From Burkholderiales bacterium (GTDB taxonomy: Bacteria > Pseudomonadota > Gammaproteobacteria > Burkholderiales > Burkholderiaceae), in contig CANBUA010000020.1 of the NCBI GenBank assembly GCA_947372535.1, positions 1 through 28,790 of the forward strand: DNA of 28,790 nucleotides. The letters run 5' to 3'. Of the stretch, positions 19,342 through 27,663 are shown piece by piece; position 1 is the stretch's first letter, and each line of letters starts with the position of its first letter. The notes below the pieces were generated by a model, which saw only the letters and a program-made list of their open reading frames with translations, had not been told where the DNA came from and did not search any database. The translations under genes were made by a program, and so were the position numbers.

Positions 19342-20276
19342 GCGAGGGCTCCTTGGGCCTGGGCCAGTGTGGCAGGGTCATAGACCGGCATGCCTTCGAG
19401 CTCGGCATCAATGCGCTTGACCATGCCGGCCAGCACCTTGCCGGGACCACATTCGATCACGCGGTTGATGCCACGCGCCTTGATGGCCAGCATGGTATCG
19501 ACCCAGCGAACCGGTCCAAAGGCCTGGCGGTAGAGTGCATCGCGGATGGCTTGCGGATCGGCGTTGACGGCCACATCGATGTTGTTGATGACCGGGATGG
19601 ATGGCGATGCCATCGTGATTTCTGCCAGCGCGGCCTTGAGCCGCTCGGCTGCAGGTTTCATCAAGCTGGAGTGGAAAGGCGCTGACACCGGCAGGGGCAA
19701 AGCGCGTTTGGCGCCGGCGGCTTTGAGCAACTCGCAGGCCTTCTCGACACCGGCCTTGGTGCCGGCGATCACGGTCTGTTTGGGATCGTTGAAGTTCACG
19801 GCCTCAACCACCTGGCCCGTGGCCGCAGCCGCCTGGGCGCAGCCATCGATCACACCCTGTGCGTCCATGCCCAGAATGGCCGCCATGCCACCCGTGCCCA
19901 CGGGCACGGCGTCCTGCATGGCTTGGGCACGCAGGCGAACCAGCGGCAGGGCCTGAGCCAGGGTCAACGCACCGGCGGCAACGAGGGCTGAATATTCACC
20001 CAGCGAATGGCCAGCCACGACAGCAGGCTTCAGACCGGTGTCGGCCAACCAGGCGCGCCAGCAGGCCACACCTGCGGTCAGCATCAGCGGCTGGGTGTTG
20101 GTGGTCAGGTCCAAACGCTCCTTGGGCCCTTGGGCGATCAGGGACGCCACATCTTCGCTCAGGGCCTCGGAGGCCTCAAGCAGGGTCTCGCGAATCGCAG
20201 GGTGGTCACCCCAAGCATCGAGCATGCCCACGGATTGGGAGCCTTGCCCAGGAAACACCATCGAAAATTCAGTCAT
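19338..20276 (-). CDS. fabD: Malonyl-CoA:ACP transacylase FabD
   Basis: FabD moves malonyl from CoA to ACP, supplying the two-carbon donor for chain elongation. From ATG 20276 the protein is 312 aa (E. coli 309) and begins MTEFSMVFPGQGSQSVGM, the family start. The catalytic Ser is S91 in GHSLGEY and the catalytic His is H202 in VSAPFHSSLM. The frame is open far upstream, antisense-like within fabH, but this is not coding. It lies 38 nt after fabH and overlaps fabG by 4 nt. No clear Shine-Dalgarno sequence is seen. Confidence 0.97.
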
Positions 20277-20314
20277 GTTGTTACAGCGGGGATCACAAAG
20301 GGGAGGATTTTCAA

Positions 20315-21337
20315 TCAAAAATCGACCAGCACGCCACCCCAGGTGAAGCCACCGCCCATGCCCTCCAGCAGCAGGCTCTGGCCCCGCTGGATGCGGCCAT
20401 CGCGCACAGCGGTGTCCAAGGCCAATGGAATCGACGCGGCCGAGGTATTGCCATGCTGGTCCACGGTCACGAGCACACGCTCCATGGGCAGGCCCAGCTT
20501 GCGGGCCGCCGTCTGCATGATGCGGATGTTGGCCTGGTGCAGGATCAGCCAATCGACGGATGCGGCGCTGCGCTCGGCCTTGCCCAGCACTTCGCGCGTG
20601 GTGTCGTCCAGGGCCGAGACGGCCAGTTTGAACACCATCGGGCCTTGCATTTTCAAAGTCGGATCGCCTCGGACCTGCCCGCCCTGCACCGTGCCGGGCA
20701 CGCTGAGGATGTCGGCATAGCGGCCATCGGCATGCAGGCAGGAAGCCACGATGCCAGGCGTGCTCGACGCTTCGAGCACCACGGCGCCAGCGCCATCGCC
20801 AAAGAGCACGCAGGTCGCGCGGTCGTTGAAATCGAGCAGGCGCGAAAACACCTCTGCGCCGATGACCAGGGCCTTGCGGGCCGCGCCGGTTTTGATCAAT
20901 GAATCGGCCACGACAAGGGCATGGATGAAGCCAGAGCACACGGCCTGTACGTCGAAGGCCGCACCACCGCTGACACCCAGCTTGCGCTGGATCAGGCAGG
21001 CGGTCGATGGGAAGACCATGTCGGGCGAGGACGTCGCGCAAATGATCAGATCGATGTCGGCTGCCGAGCAACGGGCCGCTTCGAGCGCATGCCGGGCCGC
21101 CACGGCGCCCAGGTCGCTGGCGCTGACAGACTCATCGGCGAAGTGCCGCGCGCGGATGCCGGTCCGCTCGACGATCCAGTCGTCCGAGGTCTCGATGCCC
21201 CGCGCGGCCAATTGATCAACCAGATCCTGGTTGGTGACGCGGCGACCGGGCAAGTGGCTGCCGGTGCCCGCGATGCGTGAATAAAGGAGAGGCGAAGCCC
21301 CGGTGGCACGAGATGCAGGCAAGGCGGATGGCGTCAT
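20315..21337 (-). CDS. fabH: 3-oxoacyl-ACP synthase III (FabH)
   Basis: FabH starts fatty-acid synthesis by condensing acetyl-CoA with malonyl-ACP. From ATG 21337 the protein is 340 aa. The catalytic triad is C134 (QAVCSGF), H267 (ILHQANIRI) and N297 (QHGNTSAAS). The family start ([14 protein letters not shown]) is reached at residue 19, so there is a short N-terminal extension. A GTG at 21355 would add six more residues and has a GGGG upstream, so the start is not certain. plsX ends 24 nt before that GTG. The plsX-fabH-fabD-fabG-acpP-fabF order is the standard proteobacterial fab cluster. Confidence 0.96.
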   Translation of the reverse strand: MTPSALPASRATGASPLLYSRIAGTGSHLPGRRVTNQDLVDQLAARGIETSDDWIVERTGIRARHFADESVSASDLGAVAARHALEAARCSAADIDLIICATSSPDMVFPSTACLIQRKLGVSGGAAFDVQAVCSGFIHALVVADSLIKTGAARKALVIGAEVFSRLLDFNDRATCVLFGDGAGAVVLEASSTPGIVASCLHADGRYADILSVPGTVQGGQVRGDPTLKMQGPMVFKLAVSALDDTTREVLGKAERSAASVDWLILHQANIRIMQTAARKLGLPMERVLVTVDQHGNTSAASIPLALDTAVRDGRIQRGQSLLLEGMGGGFTWGGVLVDF

Positions 21338-21379
21338 CTTGGTCAGACCCGCCACCCGCCCCGGGCTGACCCGGAAGGC

Positions 21380-22543
21380 TCACAAGGGTGACGCGGCCTT
21401 TGGCGTTGTCAAGGGGTTGTCGGCCTCGTCGCCGGGCAGGGTGCCCATGACCGCGCTGATGCGATCGTGGACCCGGTCCAGCAAGCGGTGCCGAGAAGCA
21501 TCATAGGCTCGGTTGAGGGCCTGCTCGAAGGCAAATGCATCGGCCGATCCGTGACTTTTGAAGACCAAACCGCGTAAACCTAACAAGGCGGCGCCGTTGT
21601 AGCGCCGATGGTCCATGCGTTGCCTGAACGGCGTGAGCACAGGCAGGGCCATCAAGGCCACCAATTTGGTCAGCAGGTTGCGCGTGAAGGACTGCTTGAT
21701 CGTGGCCCCGATGAAGCTGGCCAACCCCTCGGCTGTCTTGAGCGCGACGTTGCCGACAAAGCCATCGCAGACCACCAGGTCAGTCGTGCCCTTGAAGATG
21801 TCGTTGCCTTCGACGTTGCCGTAGAAGTTGATGGCACCGCGCTGATCGGCCTGGCGCAGCAACTCACCAGCCTGTTTGATCACTTCGCTGCCCTTGATGA
21901 CTTCCTCGCCAATGTTGAGCAGGCCCACGGTGGGGTTGTCGCGCCCTTCGACAGCGGCCACCAGGGCCGAGCCCATGACGGCGAACTGAAGCAGGTGCTC
22001 GGCGGTGCAATCGACGTTGGCGCCCAGGTCGAGCACGGTGGTGTAGCCATCCAGTTGATTGGGCATCACCGAGGCGATCGCAGGCCGGTCGATGCCTTCA
22101 ACTGTTTTGAGCAGGTAGCGGGCCACAGCCATGAGCGCGCCCGTGTTGCCAGCCGACACGCAGGCGTGCGCCTTGGACACACCGCCCTCGCCCGCTTTGA
22201 CTTGGCTGATGGCCACACGCAGGGATGAATCCTTCTTGCGGCGCAAAGCCACTTCGACCGGATCGTCCATGGCCACGACTTCGGAGGCCGCTACCAAGGT
22301 GACGCGCTGCCAGCCCTTGGCGGGTGCAATGGCCTCGGGCAAGCCGACCAGGATCAGCTCGGCCTGCGGATGGGCGTCCAGGAAGGCGCGGCAGGCAGGC
22401 AAGGTCACGGCCGGGCCATGGTCGCCGCCCATGCAATCGACGGAAATGCGAACGGGACCGGCCAGATCAGGCAACGCGCCGCGCGGCACGTGGGAGGCCG
22501 AGCGCGAAACGGCCGCAAGCGAAGGCGTGGCAGAGGTGCTCAT
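21380..22543 (-). CDS. plsX: Phosphate acyltransferase PlsX
   Basis: PlsX makes acyl-phosphate from acyl-ACP and phosphate, feeding PlsY for the first step of phospholipid synthesis. The 387-aa protein is longer than E. coli PlsX (356) because of an N-terminal tail of about 30 residues before the family start ([13 protein letters not shown]). Other hallmarks are [35 protein letters not shown] and [16 protein letters not shown]. It follows rpmF after 170 bp. That gap holds a 6-bp GTGGGG/CCCCAC hairpin (22692-22709) without a U-tract. Confidence 0.96.
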   Translation of the reverse strand: MSTSATPSLAAVSRSASHVPRGALPDLAGPVRISVDCMGGDHGPAVTLPACRAFLDAHPQAELILVGLPEAIAPAKGWQRVTLVAASEVVAMDDPVEVALRRKKDSSLRVAISQVKAGEGGVSKAHACVSAGNTGALMAVARYLLKTVEGIDRPAIASVMPNQLDGYTTVLDLGANVDCTAEHLLQFAVMGSALVAAVEGRDNPTVGLLNIGEEVIKGSEVIKQAGELLRQADQRGAINFYGNVEGNDIFKGTTDLVVCDGFVGNVALKTAEGLASFIGATIKQSFTRNLLTKLVALMALPVLTPFRQRMDHRRYNGAALLGLRGLVFKSHGSADAFAFEQALNRAYDASRHRLLDRVHDRISAVMGTLPGDEADNPLTTPKAASPL

Positions 22544-22691
22544 CGAAGGATGGTCAGGTCAGATCGCCTTGGGCAAACCAAGAAGGCCAGCCCAAAAGAC
22601 GGCAGGCCGGAGAACCGAGACAAGTCGGCCATCCAGCCCGGATTGCATGACGGCTGGCGCACCAGCCTCATACGGCAATGACAATCAATCA

Positions 22692-22709
22692 GTGGGGCAA
22701 CAACCCCAC
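22692..22709 (-). other. Hairpin after rpmF
   Basis: GTGGGG and CCCCAC pair around a 6-nt loop 4 nt after the rpmF stop codon on the minus strand. There is no run of T after it, so it is probably not a full terminator. It may protect the 3' end of processed rpmF mRNA or cause weak termination. Confidence 0.35.
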
Positions 22710-22713
22710 CCGA

Positions 22714-22896
22714 TCAGGCGTCGGCCTTGGTCTTGAGGACCTTGCGACCACGGTAAAAACCGGTGGCGCTGATGTGGTGACGCAGGTGCACTTCGCCGGT
22801 GGTGGGCTCGACAGCGGTACCCGGGGTGACCAGGGCATTGTGTGAGCGGTGCATGCCGCGCTTGGAAGGCGACTTCTTGTTTTGTTGAACGGCCAT
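22714..22896 (-). CDS. rpmF: 50S ribosomal protein L32
   Basis: L32 is a small basic protein of the large ribosomal subunit. From ATG 22896 it is 60 aa and begins [19 protein letters not shown], the usual start. GGAG lies 6-9 nt upstream as a Shine-Dalgarno sequence. An ATG four codons earlier (22908) is not needed. It is the first gene after the operon promoter at 23089-23118 and has a leader of about 185 nt with a hairpin just before the Shine-Dalgarno sequence. The yceD-rpmF-plsX-fab order is conserved from E. coli to betaproteobacteria and links ribosome and lipid synthesis. Confidence 0.97.
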   Translation of the reverse strand: MAVQQNKKSPSKRGMHRSHNALVTPGTAVEPTTGEVHLRHHISATGFYRGRKVLKTKADA

Positions 22897-22911
22897 GATG
22901 GACTCCAATTA

Positions 22912-22928
22912 CCGGGCGCAATGCCCGG
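22912..22928 (-). promoter_or_regulatory. Hairpin just upstream of the rpmF ribosome-binding site
   Basis: On the minus strand CCGGGC-ATTGC-GCCCGG is a perfect 6-bp GC stem with a 5-nt loop. It ends about 5 nt before the GGAG of rpmF. It could affect initiation or be a protein-binding leader structure. No conserved ribosomal-protein leader is recognised. Confidence 0.35.
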
Positions 22929-23088
22929 ACGCAAGACACCAGATTCAAAGCCTGCAAGAGACCGGCATGTCGCCGAAGCTCCCAGCCCTGGCATGAGCCA
23001 TGGCTTTAAGGCACTCGAACCCTGGCGTGGGTTGAAATGAATCTCGCGAATTACCCAATGAAAATCAAGGCAATTCGGAAAACCGCAG

Positions 23089-23118
23089 ATTCTAGCACGA
23101 AGCTCAGGAATTATTCAA
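23089..23118 (-). promoter_or_regulatory. Sigma-70 promoter of the rpmF-plsX-fab operon
   Basis: On the minus strand TTGAAT (23118-23113) and TAGAAT (23094-23089) are spaced by 18 bp, a good match to the consensus TTGACA-N17-TATAAT. It lies in the 251-bp gap between yceD and rpmF and would start transcription near 23082, leaving a leader of about 185 nt before rpmF. Confidence 0.65.
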
Positions 23119-23147
23119 ACGCCCAAGCACATGAATACCAAAAGGAC

Positions 23148-23753
23148 TCAGGATTTGCCCGAGTCGTCCTGACCAGTGGGGCCCTTTTTGAGGGCCGCCA
23201 GCGCAGCGAAAGGGTTGGGCTTTTTGCCCGCGCCCTCGCCTGACTCACCGTGTTCATCGCCATCGACGCCGGGATCGGATATCGACATCACCAGGTTGAC
23301 CGGGCAGACCTCGTGCACGGGCACCAGGGGCGCATCCATGATCAGCTCGTCTTCGATCAGGGCGATCAGATCGAAGGTGCGGCTCAGGGCCAGCACGTCC
23401 TCGTCCAGGTCGGCGTCGAGCTGGGCGGCCATGGCCTCGTCGCTCACGAAACGGATGGACTGGCTGAACGAGACCGGCAAGGTCACCGGATGCAGGCAGC
23501 GCTGGCACGTCCAGGGCAACTCTGCACGGGCCGACAGGTCCAGCCAGGTCTGGGCACCGCCCACACGCTGCGGCACAAGCCGGCCTTGCGCCTGCCAGGC
23601 GATGGTGGGCAAGGCGGCGCCATCCACCTCGGGGGCCAGGCTGGCAGCCAGGCGGGGCAAGTCGCTCAAGGGGGATTGCCCCTCCAGCTCGGACTCATCC
23701 TGGATGAAGGCACCCATGTCCATTTTCTGAGGTGTGGTCTGACGCGGTTTCAT
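23148..23753 (-). CDS. yceD: DUF177 (YceD family) protein
   Basis: YceD/DUF177 proteins are encoded next to rpmF in most bacteria and have been tied to 23S rRNA accumulation and ribosome assembly in plants and E. coli; the biochemical role is not settled. The 201-aa protein has the family pattern: Cys pair CQRC (83-86), an acidic stretch (DADLDEDVLAL), FDLIALIEDELIMDAPLVPVHEVCP (127-151) with C150, and a C-terminal PNPFAALAALKK. The ATG at 23753 lies 42 bp from the divergent maf ATG. A TACACT -10-like box on the minus strand ends only 8 nt before the ATG. Confidence 0.92.
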   Translation of the reverse strand: MKPRQTTPQKMDMGAFIQDESELEGQSPLSDLPRLAASLAPEVDGAALPTIAWQAQGRLVPQRVGGAQTWLDLSARAELPWTCQRCLHPVTLPVSFSQSIRFVSDEAMAAQLDADLDEDVLALSRTFDLIALIEDELIMDAPLVPVHEVCPVNLVMSISDPGVDGDEHGESGEGAGKKPNPFAALAALKKGPTGQDDSGKS

Positions 23754-23795
23754 GGGGCAAGAGTGTAGGGCCGATCACTTGAGACAATGGCGGCC
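23754..23795. promoter_or_regulatory. Compact divergent promoter region between yceD and maf
   Basis: Only 42 bp separate the two start codons. On the plus strand GACAAT (23783-23788) sits 7 nt before the maf ATG at 23796. On the minus strand TACACT sits 8 nt before the yceD ATG. With normal -10 spacing both transcripts would start at or next to their ATG, giving leaderless or nearly leaderless mRNAs. Good -35 boxes are not evident for either direction. Confidence 0.4.
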
Positions 23796-24485
23796 ATGTC
23801 ATCCCCTTTTGCCCCCCCTTCCCAGCCATGGCCAATCCTGGTGCTGGGCTCGACCTCCCGCTACCGGGCCGAATTGCTCAGCCGCCTGGGCCTGCCATTC
23901 GAGACCCGAGCACCCCGGACCGACGAGACCCCTTTGGATGGCGAAACACCGCTGGACATGGCCGTGCGTCTGGCGCGTTTGAAGGCCCACGCCGCCGCTG
24001 GTGCATCGAACTCGGACGCCAACGCATCGAGGGATGAGGTGGTGATCGGCTCGGACCAAGTCGCCGACCTCGATGGCCAGGCCTTGGGCAAACCGGGCAC
24101 GCATGAGCGCGCCGTCGAGCAACTGCGGGCCATGCGTGGCCGCAGCGTGCTGTTCCACACGGCCGTGGCCGTGGTGCGCATGAGCCATGGCTTTGAAGGC
24201 CAGGCGCTGAGCACTGTGCGCGTGATCTTCCGGGACCTGAGCGATCAGGAGATCGAAACCTATTTGCGCCTGGAAGAACCCTACGACTGCGCCGGCAGCG
24301 CCAAGTCGGAAGGCCTGGGCACCGTGCTGCTCGAACGCATCGAATCCGACGACCCCAGTGCGCTGATCGGCCTGCCACTCATCCCGCTGACGCAACTGCT
24401 GCGGCAAGCGGGCCTGGACCCATTGCGCTGGCATGCGTCCCAGGCGTCTGAAGCCAAGGCCAACAGCCACAGGAGCCTCGCATGA
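23796..24485 (+). CDS. yceF: Maf-family nucleotide pyrophosphatase, YceF type
   Basis: Maf proteins hydrolyse non-canonical or modified nucleoside triphosphates; the YceF subgroup of E. coli acts on 7-methyl-GTP. The 229-aa protein follows YceF by eye through its length: LGSTSRYRAELLSRLGLPFE, then APRTDETP, IGSDQVADLDGQALGKPGT (with the catalytic Asp in SDQV), CAGSAKSEGLG and LIGLPLIPLTQLLR. The position next to yceD-rpmF also matches E. coli. An in-frame ATG at 23787 would add three residues but overlaps the probable -10 box, so the ATG at 23796 is preferred. There is no Shine-Dalgarno sequence. The stop overlaps the next ATG by 4 nt. Confidence 0.93.
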   Translation: MSSPFAPPSQPWPILVLGSTSRYRAELLSRLGLPFETRAPRTDETPLDGETPLDMAVRLARLKAHAAAGASNSDANASRDEVVIGSDQVADLDGQALGKPGTHERAVEQLRAMRGRSVLFHTAVAVVRMSHGFEGQALSTVRVIFRDLSDQEIETYLRLEEPYDCAGSAKSEGLGTVLLERIESDDPSALIGLPLIPLTQLLRQAGLDPLRWHASQASEAKANSHRSLA

Positions 24486-25267
24486 ACCAGCGCACCCGGG
24501 GACGCCTGATCCTCATGCCCAACACCCTGGATTTTGGTTGCCTCAGCGAAGGCGTGCCACCACCCGACCTGCGAGAGGTAATCCCCTCAGCTGCACTTCA
24601 AACCGCAGCCAGACTGCGCCACTGGGCGGCCGAAAACGCCAAGACAACCCGCGCCTTCCTCAAGCGCGTGGATGCCATCTTCCCGCTGGAGACTGCGCTG
24701 CAAGGGCATGACATCGCCGTGCTGCCACGCCCGCCAAAGGGCGCCGGCCATGCCGCCATCCGCCCGGCCGATTGGGATGCTTTGCTGGCCCCGGCTTTGG
24801 CCGGCCACGACATCGGCTTGATCTCCGAAGCCGGACTGCCTGGCGTGGCAGACCCGGGCGCCTTGCTGGTGCTGGCAGCGCACCGGGCCGGCATCCAGGT
24901 GCTGCCGCTGTCAGGGCCTTCATCGCTCGTGCTGGCCGTGGCGGGCAGCGGGCTCAATGGCCAAAGCTTCGCCTTCGTGGGCTACCTGCCGACCGATGGC
25001 ACCCAGCGCACCCAACGAATCCGTGAACTGGAAGGCCTGTCGCGCAAGCAGGGGCAGACCCAGCTCGTGATCGAGACCCCTTACCGCAACCAGGCGCTCG
25101 CCCAGGCCCTGATCCAGTCGCTCAACCCGGAGACCCTGCTGTCCTTCAGCGTGGGCCTGACCCTGGCCGACGGCTGGTGCCAGACCCGCACCGTGGCTCA
25201 GTGGCGACAAAAGCCCCCGACCTTGCCCGATCACGTGCCCGCCGTGTTTGCCTGGCTGGCCGCATGA
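24482..25267 (+). CDS. RsmI-like SAM-dependent methyltransferase paralogue (tetrapyrrole methylase fold)
   Basis: The 261-aa protein belongs to the tetrapyrrole (corrin/porphyrin) methylase superfamily and is closest in outline to RsmI (YraL), the 2'-O-methyltransferase of C1402 in 16S rRNA. Shared features are ISEAGLPGVADPGALLVLAAHRAGIQVLPLSGPSSL (RsmI has SDAGTPLINDPG and PLPGPCA) and the SFAFVGYLP strand. The RsmI N-terminal signature PTPIGNLADIT is missing; this protein has LMPNTLDFGCLSEG instead, and ENAKTTRAFLKRV stands where RsmI has EDTR. It is therefore probably a separate subfamily, whose substrate I cannot tell. It overlaps maf by 4 nt, so the two are co-translated. Confidence 0.8.
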   Translation: MNQRTRGRLILMPNTLDFGCLSEGVPPPDLREVIPSAALQTAARLRHWAAENAKTTRAFLKRVDAIFPLETALQGHDIAVLPRPPKGAGHAAIRPADWDALLAPALAGHDIGLISEAGLPGVADPGALLVLAAHRAGIQVLPLSGPSSLVLAVAGSGLNGQSFAFVGYLPTDGTQRTQRIRELEGLSRKQGQTQLVIETPYRNQALAQALIQSLNPETLLSFSVGLTLADGWCQTRTVAQWRQKPPTLPDHVPAVFAWLAA

Positions 25268-25304
25268 TGGGGCGGTTCTTGACACAATGGGGTGCCTGCC
25301 CCAA

Positions 25305-25814
25305 ATGGATGCCGCCGACGTGATTGAGCCTGTTGAAGTAAACCCTCCTGCCACCCCGCCCCGCCCTTTGGGCTCCCCCAGCGAGTTGGCCTTGCGCCTG
25401 GGGTATGCCGGCTTGGTGCCCTTCGTCGCTGGCGCGCTGGTGATCTGGCTGCTGGCGGGGCGCGGCAATCTGACCGAGCCCTTGCAATTTGCCGTTCGCG
25501 GCCTGGCCACTTATGCCGCCTTGGTCGCAGCCTTCATTGGCGGCATGCCCTGGGGCCTGACCATGGGCCGCCTTCACGATGAGCTGTCGTCTCGCGCCGT
25601 CTGGTCCGGTGCCATCTATGCCTTCGGCGCCTGGGTCGGCGTTTGCATGCCCCCGCATGCAGGCCTCGTGGTCCTGGGCACACTGCTCATTGCCTGCTAC
25701 CTCCGGGACCGCAAGCTCTACCCGGCGCTCGGAGTGGCCGCTTGGCTGCAATGGCGCTTTCGTCTGACGGCCGTGGCCAGTTTCAGCTGCTTCCTGGCCG
25801 CCGCCCAGATCTGA
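25305..25814 (+). CDS. DUF3429 multi-pass membrane protein
   Basis: This is a hydrophobic protein of 169 aa with about five predicted membrane segments: YAGLVPFVAGALVIWLLAG, ATYAALVAAFIGGMPWGL, SGAIYAFGAWVGVC, GLVVLGTLLIACYL and a final TAVASFSCFLAAAQI. The pattern, including the central FIGGMPWGL motif, fits DUF3429, a family of unknown function. ATG 25305 was chosen because CACAAT (25283-25288), a -10-like box, precedes it at a distance giving a leader of about 10 nt. In-frame starts at 25287 (ATG) and 25248 (TTG, overlapping the methyltransferase) are possible. Confidence 0.8.
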   Translation: MDAADVIEPVEVNPPATPPRPLGSPSELALRLGYAGLVPFVAGALVIWLLAGRGNLTEPLQFAVRGLATYAALVAAFIGGMPWGLTMGRLHDELSSRAVWSGAIYAFGAWVGVCMPPHAGLVVLGTLLIACYLRDRKLYPALGVAAWLQWRFRLTAVASFSCFLAAAQI

Positions 25815-25850
25815 CCGATCCGACATCACCTTGTCCAGCCACTGCCACGC

Positions 25851-27641
25851 ATGATCGACTACCGCATCACCCCCAGACAGCTTCATGCTCACCGCTACGA
25901 GGTCACCCTGACCTTGAAAAAGCCAGCGCCCCAGGTGCGCCTGAGCTTGCCAGTCTGGATCCCCGGCAGCTACCTGGTGCGGGAATTCGCGCGGCACCTC
26001 ATGAACCTCCAGGCCACCCAGGCCAGCGTCACCCGGTCCGTGGCACAAGTGGACAAAAGCACCTGGCTGATCGACACCCAAGGCGGCGCTGACCTGGTGA
26101 TCCGCTACGAGGTTTACGCCAACGACAACTCGGTGCGGGCGGCATTCCTGGACGCGCGGCGCGGTTTCTTCAACGGCACCAGCGTGTTTCTGATGGTGCA
26201 TGGCCTGGAAGATCAGCCACACCGCGTGCAGATCAACGGCCTGCCCAAGGGCTGGGCCGTGGCCACGTCACTGCCTTCCGTCAAGGTCGATGCCAAAGGC
26301 CAGGGCAGCTATGAGGCCGACAGCTACGACGCCTTGGTGGACCACCCTGTCGAGCTCGGCCAGTTCTGGACAGGCCGCTTCACCGTTCGTGGTGTGGCCC
26401 ACGAACTGGTGGTCACCGGCGCGGCCGACACCGCCGATCTTGACCGCCTGCTGGCCGACACCAAACGCATCTGCGACGCGCAGATCACCTTCTGGCATGG
26501 CCGCCGCAAAGCACCCTTTGCACGCTACGTGTTCCTGCTCAATGTGGTGGAAGACGGCTATGGCGGCCTGGAACATCGCCAAAGCACGGCGCTGATCTGC
26601 TCGCGCAAGGACCTGCCCCGCCAAGGCATCGAACATGGTGGCGAGGCCTACACCACCTTGCTGGGCTTGATCAGCCACGAGTATTTCCACACCTGGAACG
26701 TCAAGCGCCTCAAACCGGCCGAGTTCGCGCCCTACGACTACAGCCGCGAAAACTACACCCAGATGCTGTGGTTCTTCGAGGGCTTCACCTCTTACTACGA
26801 CGACCTCTTCCTGCGCCGCATCGGCCAGGTCGACGGCCCCAACTACCTCAAGCTGCTGGTCAAGCCCATCAACCAAGTGCTGGCCACACCGGGGCGCCAC
26901 GTTCAGAGCGTGGCCCAATCCAGCTTCGACGCCTGGACGCGTTACTACCGTCCCGACGAAAACACCACCAATGCCACGGTCAGCTACTACACCAAAGGCT
27001 CGCTGGTGGCCTTGGGTCTGGACCTGGCCCTGCGCGAAGGCCCTGCTCGCCCCGATGGCACCCAGCCCAGCCTGGATGGCGTGATGCGCAAGCTGTGGGC
27101 CTTGCAACGCCCCATCACCGAAGGCGATGTGGGCCTGGCCTTGCAGCAAGAAGCCACCGCCCTGCCCCGCCATGCCCCGACCTGGGAAGCCTTGCTGAAG
27201 CTGTGGGTCCATGCCCGTGGCGATGTGCCGGTGGACGACTTGTTGGCACGACACGGCGTGAGCTTCACCCCACGGGTCGGCACGCTGCTGCAGCGATTGG
27301 GCATGCGCTTGCAGGAAACGCCACAGGGTTTGAAGGTACAAGCGGTGATGCATGGCAGCCCTGCAGAAAAAAGCGGCATCAGCGCAGGGGATGAATTGAT
27401 CGCCCTGAACCAATGGCGATTGCGTCGACAAGATGACATCACCTTGTGCTGGGGTGAAGGCAAGAGCCCGCAACTGACCATCAGCCGCGATCAACGCATC
27501 GAGACCTTGAGCCTGGCCCCCTTCGACGCGGCCGACGCCACATGGAACAGCCACGTCGTGACTTTGGGCCTGATGGACACGGCTCATGCCGCTTTCGATG
27601 AACGCGCCAAGGCACTGCGCAAGGCCTGGCTGGCGTGCTGA
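25851..27641 (+). CDS. M61-family metallopeptidase with C-terminal PDZ domain
   Basis: M61 peptidases (glycyl aminopeptidase family) are zinc enzymes with an N-terminal beta domain, a thermolysin-like catalytic domain and a PDZ domain. The 596-aa protein has the zinc motif HEYFH (H276, E277, H280) followed by TWNVKRLKP, and the third ligand E310 in FFEGFTSYYDD. The upstream GYGGLEHRQS motif (about 240-250) is also typical. A PDZ domain occupies about 485-560 (GLKVQAVMHGSPAEKSGISAGDELIALN). It has no evident signal peptide, so it is probably cytoplasmic or exported by an unseen route. It lies 36 nt after the DUF3429 gene and 22 nt before the DUF3108 gene. Substrate unknown. Confidence 0.93.
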   Translation: MIDYRITPRQLHAHRYEVTLTLKKPAPQVRLSLPVWIPGSYLVREFARHLMNLQATQASVTRSVAQVDKSTWLIDTQGGADLVIRYEVYANDNSVRAAFLDARRGFFNGTSVFLMVHGLEDQPHRVQINGLPKGWAVATSLPSVKVDAKGQGSYEADSYDALVDHPVELGQFWTGRFTVRGVAHELVVTGAADTADLDRLLADTKRICDAQITFWHGRRKAPFARYVFLLNVVEDGYGGLEHRQSTALICSRKDLPRQGIEHGGEAYTTLLGLISHEYFHTWNVKRLKPAEFAPYDYSRENYTQMLWFFEGFTSYYDDLFLRRIGQVDGPNYLKLLVKPINQVLATPGRHVQSVAQSSFDAWTRYYRPDENTTNATVSYYTKGSLVALGLDLALREGPARPDGTQPSLDGVMRKLWALQRPITEGDVGLALQQEATALPRHAPTWEALLKLWVHARGDVPVDDLLARHGVSFTPRVGTLLQRLGMRLQETPQGLKVQAVMHGSPAEKSGISAGDELIALNQWRLRRQDDITLCWGEGKSPQLTISRDQRIETLSLAPFDAADATWNSHVVTLGLMDTAHAAFDERAKALRKAWLAC

Positions 27642-27663
27642 CCGATTGTTCAAGACCCACAGC

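Noticed and set aside
20277..21071. N-terminal 265-codon extension of the fabD frame
   Set aside because: It lies out of frame inside fabH. FabD homology begins exactly at the ATG at 20276.
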